Shown here one piece after another: positions 24,701 through 33,894 of a DNA stretch of 64,000 nucleotides. The first letter of the stretch is position 1. Every line of letters starts with the position of its first letter. The notes beneath the pieces are model-generated. The model saw nothing but the letters and a program-made list of their open reading frames with translations. It was not told the DNA's origin and searched no databases. Source of the DNA: Cololabis saira (lineage: Eukaryota > Chordata > Actinopteri > Beloniformes > Belonidae); the NCBI RefSeq assembly GCF_033807715.1, contig NC_084591.1:32731090-32795089 (forward strand), in the 5' to 3' direction. The position numbers were made by a program, and so were the translations under genes.

Positions 24701-27700
24701 AGCTAAATGAAAAAGAAAAGCCTTCAACAGTCGTACCAGTTACATGGAAACGTGTTATATCTGACGATGCAGACGCTGGAAATTAGACAAACGTACGGCA
24801 GATTTGATTGAAATGCTTCTGCACCAAAGGTTACTGATGTCAGATCAGAAAGGTCGAAGCAAAGATAGAAGTGTGTCAGTCACCTTTGTGAGGGCGATGA
24901 AGGAGAGCACGGCCACTGCAGTGAACATGATGGTGGGAATCAGCATCACCACCGCCGAGCCGACGTTGGTGCTGAAGAAGGTGATGGTAGCCAGCCAGCC
25001 GCTGAGGGGACCAGCAATGGAGTCACACACTGAAGACAACCCGGTCCCAGCAGCGTTTCACTCCCCGCATCGGACGTGCAACATCATCAGTGTTTTTAAC
25101 TTATCTTCATTTTCTTTTCTTTTTTTACATTTTTAACGTACCGCAGTCAAAAATCTGACACCGGATCACGTCAGCAGCTTCATGGTGAAAACATTTGCCC
25201 GTTCACCAGAGAAACGGCTTCATCAGCACTAACTCAGGCGTTCATTTCTAACGGTTGACTTCCACGTCCACTTATCTCTGTTTCTGTGCTGCACTTCCTT
25301 TGAGGGGAGATGAAACGCTGGCTGCATTTGATAAGAGCAGTAGCAACAGATGTAGTGGCGGAGCATTTAAGACAGTCGTCCTCCTCACGATTACAGAACC
25401 AAGCAGGTGAATCTTGTGTGAATAACAATATTTATCCTCCCGAGAAACCTTTGAGAGCCCATCTAATAACCCAGAGGGGACTGGTCAAAACCATACACAC
25501 TTAAAGGGGACCTATTATGGCATTTAATGTCTATTTTAAACAGGCCTTGAATGTCTTAAAAACAAGCTTTTGATAGTTTTTTGTATATAAATTAGAAATT
25601 CAGCCTCTGGGCCATGTCTTTCTCTTTACCGTTTCTAAACTCCTTCTCTATGAGGGATTCTGAGTGGGCGGGGCTATGATAATGAGGCACTGTGCTGATT
25701 GGCTGCTTGAATGACGTGATACACCGCTACGAAAAAATGGCGGAAGCTCCGGCCGGCAGAGTTAAGCCTGAATTATGGTTCTGCGTTAAATCGACGCAGA
25801 CCCTACACCGTAGGGTACGGCGTAGGCTACGCCGTAGGCTCTGCGTTGGTGTAATGCGGAACCATTAATCAGCCTTTACACCGTGTCATGCCTTCTCTGA
25901 GTTGGCAGGCTGAGGGGAGACCACTTTATATATGTTAAAGCAAGAAAAAACGTGTTTTTCATAATAGGTCCCCTTTTAGGTGGATTTTATTTTGCTGAAT
26001 TTGTCCCCTCATCTCGGTTCTTAACTCGCTAAATCCAGAATATGTGTTTGAGGAAACTGGAAGACCTTACCACACTCCCCAACCAGGGATGCCAACAGTC
26101 TGGATAATACTGATCACCACCTGGGCCATGAAGACGAAGAAAAACGCCATGAAGTTGAAGGAGCTGTCAGTCCTGTGCAGAGAGAAGCGTCAGCGTGAGG
26201 AGAACATCAGCAGACATGTTGAAGGCTGCTTGTGCTTGGAGAGGAAGGTGCTTACTTGAAGGCCTTGTAGATGGGCCTGAACCAGCACACGTAGGAACAA
26301 GGGGTGAAGAGGATGAGCCACAGGATGGCCATGCCAAAGTTTGCGGGTCCTCCGCCTCCACACATCCACGCCAGGCAGCCGATCAGATTGACAGCTAGCG
26401 TGACGGAATTCACTGTCAACGTCGCAGAGAAGGAAACATCACGTTACTCACGACACAGCAGGAATCAATCACATCGAGGTCTTAACACGACCCCGCCTGT
26501 CTGGCTGGCCAAGTGAAATGTAAAAATGGGTCTGGAACCCTTCCCAATCTGGGTGGGGGGGGCTTTATGTGACGACTGATCAAAACAACCAAGAGGACTG
26601 CAGAGTTGCTAATGACGTCTTACGCGTTTTTACTGCCAGACAGGCGGGAGGCCTTCACCAGCATCCCACTGCTTTATTCCCACTTAATTGTTTTTTTTAA
26701 TTGTTTTTTTTAAATGTTTTTGTTGTCGTTTTTTGTATTGTATGACTGCACTGTACTGTATTTTTATGTTCAGGACCCCAGGAAGACTAGAAGCACATTT
26801 GTGTGCTTCTAATGGGGATCCTTAAATAAACTAAACTAAACTGCACATTTTCTTGGATGTTGGGTTGTTCTCAACAATCTCTTGGTGTCTGTTTTTACCT
26901 CCCCAAAAATAATGATAAAGTTGAACATGAACACGACAGGATTTACTTGCTTCAATGAAAAACCACTAAAGATTTAATGGTACCGTCTTTCTACCGGGTT
27001 GAGATTATTCATGAAAAATTCTTTTTACAGGAAATTAACCAAAAAGAAAAAACAACTGAACCACAAAAACTCCTCAGAATGTTTTGGACTTTAAAGCAGA
27101 AATGACAAATGAGTCCAGTAACAAAATCACCATGAACATGCTTGAAACTTCAAATACTCAGAACTAAATCAATATTTGGAAAAGAGCTTTAGGATTACGA
27201 ATCCTAAAAAATCGATTTCAAATTTAATCTGAGTTGGGTCACGACTGGAGCCCCCCCCGGACCGGGACGGGTGGGTTGGCATTAAAGGACACTTAAACTG
27301 TTTCACAGCTACAACGGTATTTACCACACAAGCTCACCAGCCCCTTCAGTAGTTACAGCAGGTGTAACTACACCTGGTGTAACTAAGTAATAAGAAAATA
27401 TGAGGTGTTTGTGTGGTTGACCAAAGTGGGACCTCTATCATTGTACAGTTAAAACATCGACAATCCTGCAGACTTTAGTGCACAAGAAGAGAAAAGCAGT
27501 GCGCTCAGCGTTTCTGCCGTCAGGTTGTGAGACCAGTCGGGCCGGTCTGCTGGCTGCTCTGCGCCTGTGCCGTTTGGATCTCAGTGTTGTGGGTAAAACA
27601 AAACGTAGCTCCATCAGTAGGAGCCTACAGGCTCTGCCCCTGTAGCATGTTCCAGGCAGCGAGAGCAGTGACAGACCACATTAAACATTAGCTGGCTCAG

Positions 27701-27952
27701 AGCGCCGTTCACTCACAGATCCACAGGTAGTAGAGCCTCTTGCACATGCTGCGATGCCCGTCCGGGATCTCATTGAAGTCCTGGTAAAAGCAGGGCTTGA
27801 GGGGGATGAATCGAGGCAGGGGAGGGAAGTTGTTTTCTGACATGCAAGAGAGAGACAAGACAGTTACCACCTTCCCAACTCAAATACTCAAAGACAGCTG
27901 CTTAGGATTGAGCCTTCATTGCCTGCAGGAGAAAGGAAAGCTCACCAGCCAT
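21733..27952 (-). CDS. scamp5: scamp5, secretory carrier membrane protein 5 (complete)
   Basis: Four-pass membrane protein of synaptic and secretory vesicles, acting in vesicle recycling and regulated exocytosis. Coding exons in transcript order: 27952-27946 (ATG GCT G), 27836-27717, 26412-26256, 26172-26071, 25001-24884, 21936-21733 (TAG). Phases agree throughout and the total is 708 nt, 235 aa, the same length as human SCAMP5. Visible: a short N-terminus without the NPF repeats of SCAMP1-3 ([20 protein letters not shown]), four hydrophobic segments, the conserved cytoplasmic loop [11 protein letters not shown] between membrane segments 2 and 3 (exon 26412-26256), and the C-tail [19 protein letters not shown]. 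The tail has a QQGAMQQ repeat not in human and ends in YNYDDPM. The gene is convergent with ube2q2; the last intron (21937-24883) has taken up a hAT element, a LINE and a MITE. Confidence 0.96.
22017..22664. mobile_element. hAT-type MITE with perfect 8-bp TSD, scamp5 intron
   Basis: Starts TAGGGTTGCCAACTCCC and ends GGGACGGTTGGCAACCCTA. TGTTTGGC flanks it exactly on both sides (22009-22016 and 22665-22672). ATACGGGAC repeats lie near the right end. No transposase frame. Confidence 0.88.
23017..23488 (+). mobile_element. 5'-truncated L1-type LINE with 14-bp TSD
   Basis: Begins inside the last ORF2 codons ([17 protein letters not shown], then SPFLEFV), followed by a T-rich 3' UTR and the end TAAATAAAGTTATTTAAAA. 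AAAATGGATGTCAT occurs directly before (23003-23016) and after (23489-23502). Confidence 0.75.
24277..24642. mobile_element. Palindromic Tc1/mariner-type MITE
   Basis: Arms CTCAGAAAATTAGAATATTG and the inverse CAATATTCTAATTTTCTGAG frame a near-complete foldback of about 150 bp per arm, including TGTCATACATTCTGGATTCA. TA lies on both sides (24275-24276, 24643-24644). It is in the scamp5 last intron. Confidence 0.8.
25504..25975. mobile_element. MITE with AAGGGGACCTATTATG ends and TTA duplication
   Basis: Left AAGGGGACCTATTATGGC, right TTCATAATAGGTCCCCTT, with TTA outside both ends (25501-25503 and 25976-25978). A CpG-rich Harbinger-type MITE (25762-25878) sits inside. It lies in the scamp5 intron between exons 26071 and 25001. 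Confidence 0.75.
25762..25878. mobile_element. CpG-rich Harbinger-type MITE, copy A
   Basis: TTA|AGCCTGAATTATGGTTC ... AATCAGCCT|TTA around a core of CTACACCGTAGGGTACGGCG and inverse. Related copies are at 36149, 58468 and 59298, and a core-only fragment is at about 60072-60125. Confidence 0.75.
26690..26850 (+). repeat. Retroposon 3' tail ending in (AAACT)n
   Basis: TGTATGACTGCACTGTACTG, then GGGGATCCTTAAATAAACTA with repeated AAACT units, resembling a LINE 3' end with its short tandem tail. Body not seen. Confidence 0.45.
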
Positions 27953-28054
27953 GGTCACGTTGCAGTATCGGTCTTCCACTTGCAAGTGGACACTCAAACT
28001 TCAATCTCAGCTGCCTGTAAAACAAAACTGCAGAGAAGAGAGTTGTCTTAGGAG

Positions 28055-29393
28055 CAGAGGTGGACAGAGTACTCGACCCCAGTACTTGAGTAAGAGTACA
28101 AATACTACTGGTCAAAATTTACTCCGTTACAAGTAAAAGTAGCTCAGTCAAAGTATTACTCGAGTAAGAGTAGAAAAGTACTTGCTTTTAAAGGTACTTA
28201 AGTATCCAAAAGTAAATGCTTTTAAATTTACTTTAAGTAAAAGTAAGAGTAAGAGTAAGAGTAAATTTCTTATTTTCCACATCAGTAAATTACTATATTT
28301 TTTCTAAATTAATTTAAGTTGTAAAGTTTAAGTTGTAAATGTCTGTGGTTTGTCTGTGCCCTCGTTTTTTACTCGGTCGAACTGAAACATTGAGTTAAGA
28401 TACGGCCAAGGATTTAGTGAAAGTCAGACGACTCAGCGGATTGTCTTTCTTCTCCTGACGCAGGCGTAGCCATTGTTGCGGCTCTGTCTTGACTTGTTGC
28501 GGCTCTGTCTTGACAAACGCAGGCTACTTTGGCGGTATCGTTTTGAGGAGGCTTGACGTATTTCCACTTTACGTACATCCCAGTGGAGAGCGTGCACTGT
28601 GATAGGTCTCCTCCTTTGACAAAAACAGCTTGTGTCCAATAGGATTTTAGGGAAGAAGAAAAAAGAGCAGACCTGAAAGTAACGAGTACTTTTCAGCCTT
28701 CCTAGAAATGTACTCGAGTAAAAGTAAAAATATTTGTCTTGGAAATGTATTCAAGTAAGAGTAATAAGTACCAAAGAAATCTAATACTCAAGTAAAGTAC
28801 AAATCCTCTGGATATGTACTTAAAGGAGCCGTCTGTGAGAAATGGCCAAAACTGGTACTGCAGTCACTTTCCAAATATTGTTGAGTGGCGTGTACCCTCC
28901 CCCTCCTCCCCCCGACCAGAGGTTGCCAGGTCGGCTGCAGAATGCAGCAGGAACGTAGGCTGCCATGGCTGCCATAATTAGAGCCGAGCTGGCAACCCGG
29001 ATGCCGAAACAATACTGACTTGGTGATTGGGAGATAGGTGGAGGGTGGAGCTTCAGAAACAATACTGACTTGGTGATTGGGAGATAGGTGGAGGGTGGAG
29101 CTTCAGAAACAATACTGACTTGGTGATTGGGAGATAGGTGGAGGGTGGAGCTTCAGGCCAAAACAAAAAATGACAACATAAACATCAGTTGAGGGCTGCA
29201 ACTCCTATTTTTAAACTGGAATATCCTGGCTTGAGTGCTGTTGTCAGTGACATAAGTATTTGAAATGAACATGATTTTTAATTGTCTGTTGACATATCGG
29301 GGTCATTTTATGATTCGTTTTATTATTGCTCTTACATACAGCTCCTTTAAGTACAGTACTCAAGTAAATTTACTCCGTTACTGTCCACCACTG
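28055..29393. mobile_element. hAT-type element with perfect 8-bp TSD
   Basis: Starts CAGAGGTGGACAGAGTACTC and ends CTCCGTTACTGTCCACCACTG. CTTAGGAG flanks both sides (28047-28054, 29394-29401). Subterminal arms are rich in AGTA/TACT (GAGTAAGAGTA repeats). A second element (28820-29350, ends TTAAAGGAGC/GCTCCTTTAA, flanked by GTAC) lies within and carries a tandem triplet. It is upstream of the scamp5 start exon. Confidence 0.85.
29007..29156. repeat. Three perfect tandem copies of a 50-bp unit
   Basis: Unit begins AAACAATACTGACTTGGTGA and ends GGAGGGTGGAGCTTCAG. Copies are at 29007-29056, 29057-29106 and 29107-29156, with no mismatch seen, so the expansion is recent. Confidence 0.92.
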
Positions 29394-30128
29394 CTTAGGA
29401 GGTGAAAGATTACCCAGTCAGGCAGAAGCAGGCGGAGGCCATCAGGTCTGAAGGCCCAGCTGTCCATCAGCTCCACTACAGAGCCACAATAACACCTAGG
29501 AATAAGAGCTTTTCACACTGAAACCAATAGACCACCATGTACTGAATAAGCAGAAATAAACGTGTTTTTACCACATTGGGGCTCTGCAGGGCTCAGCAGG
29601 GCACACTGTGGCCTTCTCGCCATCCCACACGTCTACGTCGGACCCAACGGGTGTAAAATAGGCGTGATGGAGCCCTGATGGAGCCCTGATGGAGCCCTGC
29701 AGCGTTTCTGGGTTTGAATGACTGCTTTGCTCAGCTGGTTCGTGTATAATCACCATGCAGGCTCTATTTGACAGCACATCACGACGTCTGCAGCCATGGT
29801 GGAGCATGAAGGACACCTCTCTGGCTCTTAAAAAACCAACATCTGCGGCGCGGACGTGCAGATTAGGGTTTATTTTAGTGAATGGTGGGGGTTCGGGTTA
29901 GTTTTGGGGGTAAAAGCCCTCGGAGGGCGTGAGTGATGCTGCGGTTAAAGACGGTTACAGATGGAGACGCGTCCTTCAGCCCGGGCTCGTCCTCTGCACG
30001 ACACACCGACACACTAACAGGCTTTCCACGTTGCACTGAGGCCACGATCCATTTCATCGTGACACCTTCATTTCCCCTCCTTTCCCCCTGGCGGAGAGCA
30101 ATGAAGGGGAAAAAAAAAAAACGGCTTA

Positions 30129-30300
30129 CCTCCTTTTTTTAGTCCCAGAATATCGCTACAGTCCTTCCGATGGCTTCAGCAGCATCCTATGATTTCATCC
30201 GCATTAAACAAAAAAGAGAAACAACAACCACGAGCCCTCAGAAAGGAATGGATGTGCAGCTCTTCGGATGAATATGTGCCTTTTATTCCTCAATGATGGC
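30129..30300 (-). promoter_or_regulatory. possible scamp5 5' non-coding exon and promoter region
   Basis: The scamp5 ATG exon carries only seven coding bases, so the transcript should begin further upstream on the minus strand. Reading leftward, a donor-like GGAG|GTAAGC lies at about 30128-30123, next to sequence free of recognisable repeats and followed by a moderately CpG-containing stretch (to about 30440). This is inference from one donor-like match. Confidence 0.25.
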
Positions 30301-30671
30301 TTTGGGAGTCAGCTGGTCACGTGACGTGAGGTCTATTCTTTACGCGCAACCCCTCCTCATCTTCCTCATCTTCCTCATCTTCCTCCTCTGGGTGGTTGTA
30401 CCGGCGCGGGAGGACCACTGCCCCGAGAACAACACCCACACCGACCAATCACACACACACGGAGAGTTCAAGCACCGCCCTCTCAATGCTGTCCACAGTG
30501 CTGAAAACGAAAGGAGCCATTATTATTACACAAGATGACCTGATTGGCTGATACTCGGTGCGTGTACATATACTACTAGTTTGTGAATGTATAAATATCA
30601 ATAATAATCAAACAAATAAGGAAAAAGCACGTTTATTTGAAGAATTATCCACTGTTACAGATAGTGAGTCA

Positions 30672-31475
30672 AATTGGAATAAGAATCAGAATCATGTTTA
30701 TTTGGCCAAGTCAGGTCAAACAAGACAGGACATTTGACTCGGTTATTTTTGCTCACTGTACAGTAAATAGGAAAATGACAGCTCTTATTAACATATATAT
30801 GGAGCCAAATCAAGGCCAAAAGTTTTGCTAATTTGAAAATAAAATTTGAACCTGAAATATCTTTTTTACAGTTTCAAATTTTTTTTTTTCGGTATCAGAT
30901 CTTTTTTTCAGTTTCAGAACTTTTTATTTCAGTTTCAAATCTTTTTTTCAGTTTCACATCTTTTTTTTTCAGTTTCACATCTTTTTTTTTTGTTTCACTT
31001 CTTTTTTTCAGTTTCAAATCTTTTTTTTTAAAAAAGATGTGAAACTGAAATAAAAAGTTCTGAAACTGAAAAAAAGATCTGATACCGAAAAAAAAAATTT
31101 GAAATTGTAAAAAATAATTTTCAGGTTAAAATTTTATTTTCAAATTAGCAAAACTTTTGGCCTTGATTTGGCTCCATACATATATACCATTTTTTTTTTA
31201 AGTGAAAAGTGCAGCAATATGAGGTAGACGTGGTTATTGAAAGGATGCTCTGTTACAGCATATGATTGTGGTTATTATTATGATTGCACAGTGGTTGATT
31301 TCTCTGAGACTCTATAAGTGATGAGTTCATCAGAGCAACATCTTTGGGGAAGAAACTGTCTCTGTGTCTGGAGGTTTTGGCGTACAGAGCTCTGTAGCGC
31401 CGTCCAGAGGGGAGGAGTTGGAACAGACTGTGTCCTGGGGGTGAGGGGTCTGCAGAGATGCTACCTGCCCTAAAT
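30672..31475 (-). repeat. LINE 3'-region remnant (inverted), split by a MITE
   Basis: AATCAGAATCATGTTTATTTGGCCAAGT, then TTTGACTC.GTTATTTTTGCTCACTGTAC and, past the inserted MITE, AGAGCTCTGTAGCGCCGTCC. The same start sequence recurs at 33083-33260 and 44145-44285. Clade not assigned. Confidence 0.5.
30799..31177. mobile_element. Long palindromic MITE with 8-bp TSD
   Basis: Arms ATGGAGCCAAATCAAGGCC and GGCCTTGATTTGGCTCCAT continue as an almost perfect foldback of about 150 bp. The centre is built of CAGTTTCAAATCTTTTTTT-type tandem units. ACATATAT lies on both sides (30791-30798 and 31178-31185). Confidence 0.85.
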
Positions 31476-31731
31476 TAACAATTGCTCACTAAGGGCCAAT
31501 CCCAATTCTCCTTCACTCGCCCTTCTTTTCTCCACTCGCACTTCTTTTCATCCCTAAGCCCTAAAAAAGAAGGGGGATATTTTAGGGCACTTGAAATCTA
31601 GGGCACTTGGCCCAGGTACCTGTCCCAATTCTCCCCCTACCCCTCGTTTCCATCCCTACCCTGATCAGGAAGCTGAGAGCCAAAAGCTGTTTTAATTTCA
31701 GCTGTAGCGCTGTTAATATGGCACTTATATA

Positions 31732-31860
31732 CCATATAAAAAAATGTGCACAGAAATATTTACAAAAAAAAAAGTTTGCAGTGTATGTGCTGCTACTGCT
31801 GATGAGGTGTCCTGTCCACCATTTTCTCTAAAAGGTTCAGGAACCTGTCCATGTGTTCTT
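31732..31860 (-). pseudogene. Duplicate of the 3' end of the Myb/SANT-like gene
   Basis: Closely repeats 32128-32250: same order of CCATATAAAAAAATG, GTTTGCAGTGTATGTGC, TGCTGATGAG and AAAAGGTTCAGGAACCTG. It covers the last ~20 codons plus the 3' flank and then diverges near 31860. It has no upstream exons, so it is a partial copy. Confidence 0.75.
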
Positions 31861-32182
31861 CATATAGTTTTGTACTTGTGTGGTTTTACTCACTTGGAAA
31901 TACTTTTAAATTGTCTAATAAAACTTGTTTCACAACAGTTTTCTCTTCTGGGGTTTCTCAAAGTAAGGTAATGTCTCAAATTATAAACTGTACAACAAGA
32001 TCAATAGTAAAATAAGGATAGCGAGAGAATCTGCAGTAAAAAAGGCTTTATTTGCTTTATTCAAATAACATTTAAAAAAAAAAAAAAAGTAAACATTGCA
32101 CGCAAAACAAAGAAAGGTGCTGTTCCATATAAAAAAATTTGCACAGAAATATGTACAAAAAAAGTTTGCAGTGTATGTGCTG

Positions 32183-33312
32183 CTACTGCTGATGAGATGT
32201 CTGGTCCATCATTTTCTCTAAAAGGTTCAGGAACCTGTCCATGTGTTCTTCATTCTTTTGACATCTTCTGTCTTCTTTGGCGGCCTCAGCTTGAAGGAAG
32301 TCATGCATAGAGAGTTTCTTTTTTTGGGGGGATCGGGGGGAAAGTGGACCTGATGCCTGAAGCTTCCAGCTTCCTCTTCCAGCTGGTGAGGCAGAGCTTG
32401 AGGCCGATGTGCTGGCGTCTTCCAAAGTGTTCTGAGATAAAAAAAAGATGGATACACATGTTGATTACACACATGACTGGACTATCATACACACCCACAA
32501 CATCATACCAGGTTCATTATCACTGTATAAATAACCATTGCTTACCTTATATTTTTTTTTAAGATTTTCCCATTTTTTGCCAATTTGTCCTGTGGTCACC
32601 TTCCCCTCCAGTTCCAGCTCTTTGATGAGTTTCCTGTAACAGAAAACAGTGATGAATAGTAGTTATACCATGGTTAAGGACCCCATCACAGATATTCTGC
32701 AAGCAGATAGCTGGATCACTCACTCCCACAGTGGTTTAGCAGCATATTTCTTCTTAGTAAAATTCTCCTCGTTGGTAGCCCTAAAGCTTATTAGGTGTCG
32801 GACCTGATCCGGAGTCCCTGGAATGAAATGTGATTACTGCAATGCACAAACGTCCTCGAAAAAAAAACAAACAACAAAAAAAAAAAAAAGTTTGAACTAT
32901 GATAACAAGGCAGCAAGCGACGTTATTACTTCGTAACCCCCCCCAAATAACGTTGCTGCCTTATAGTAATGTGAAATATACAACAAATTTGTAGAAAATA
33001 TGAGAGTTAACGAGTAGTTAACAGGACACGGCATGTTATCTACCCGACTCGTCATCAACAGCCACATATTATCTTACGTTAACTCAGAATCAGAATCAGC
33101 TTTATTGGCCAGGTTCTAACATTGTCCAACAAGTAATTTGACCCCGGTAATTTCACTCTTTGGTATTAAAAATAAACAATAAACAATGTGGTATTTCTAT
33201 GTACTGTTCAAACGGTTAAAACATACAAAAGCACTGTGATTTTTTTAATTCCATGGGACATTATACTTACATTTGTGGGTTCAATATCCTCCTGCTCTTT
33301 GCGGTTCGCCAT
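32183..33312 (-). CDS. Transposon-borne Myb/SANT-like DNA-binding protein
   Basis: Four exons in transcript order: 33312-33267, 32817-32724, 32633-32546, 32431-32183 (TAG), giving an open 158-residue protein beginning MANRKEQEDIEPTN. The centre is a Myb/SANT-like (MADF-type) helix-turn-helix: VRHLISFRATNEENFTKK, LWEKLIKELELEGKVTTGQ, IGKKWENLKKKYK. A Ser/Pro-rich linker and a helical C-terminus (MHDFLQAEA, HMDRFLNLLEKMMD) that may form a dimer follow. The stronger exon-1 donor (AAT|GTAAGT) is in frame only with a later acceptor (GGATCAG|GTCC, about 32803); the 4-base-shifted donor used above is in frame with CCAG|GG. The gene lies inside an element with TIRs and TAA duplications. PIF/Harbinger transposons encode such a Myb-like protein as the partner that helps the transposase reach DNA, so that role is inferred. 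No DDE transposase is present. Confidence 0.72.
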
Positions 33313-33894
33313 TTGACTCAAAAAAATGAAAAAATGCTTGCTTGCTCAAAATCGAGACGAGTCTGTAAAGCATGTTTTCCTCGGTCGGCGAGCTTTAAAT
33401 AGACGCAGCCTACGGCGTAGCTTACGGAACCTACGGCGTAGCTTACGTAGCTTACGTAACCATATTCCGGCGCGATCTTAGCGAACAACGGACAAAAAAG
33501 GGATGATGTACATTCACTGAGTGAATATTATGAAAGTAAAATATCGGTTTGCGCCGAGAAATGTAATCAAAATGCATTTTTATGCAGAAACTAACTCAAA
33601 ATATTGATTTTACTCCCAAAAAAAACAGAAATGTCCTCCATGTTTTTTTTTTTTGATTCAGTCCGCAAATGACGACGAAAAGCATTCTGGGAAATCTTCA
33701 TACCCCCTCGCTCGCCAAGTCAGCATCTGAAATCCCTCGATTTGAAGGGGCTATTCTCAGCCCCTAGCCCTCGTTATGCCCCCTCCCCCTAGGTGAAAAG
33801 AGGAATTGGGACACCACTACCTTCACGGGAACGCGCAAAAGTTAGGGTTAGGGAAGAAAAGGAGGGCGAGGGGGAGTATTGGGACGCACCCTAA

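Larger units (their letters stand above)
31493..33891. mobile_element. Non-autonomous PIF/Harbinger-type transposon, 2.4 kb
   Basis: The left end reads GGGCCAATCCCAATTCTCC; the right end, reverse-complemented, reads GGGTGCGTCCCAATACTCC. Both are followed by related C/T-rich subterminal sequence (CACTCGCCCTTCTTTTC versus CCTCGCCCTCCTTTTC). TAA flanks both sides (31490-31492 and 33892-33894), matching the TWA target choice of Harbinger elements. A second TCCCAATTCTCC motif lies at about 31623, with a partner at about 33808. The element holds the Myb/SANT-like gene, a duplicate of that gene's 3' end, and an old LINE 3' fragment in the gene's first intron (33083-33260). I see no transposase reading frame. 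Confidence 0.75.

Noticed and set aside
28055..28820. A regulatory array of AGTA/TACT motifs upstream of scamp5
   Set aside because: These are subterminal repeats of a hAT element with a perfect 8-bp target duplication, a sufficient explanation.
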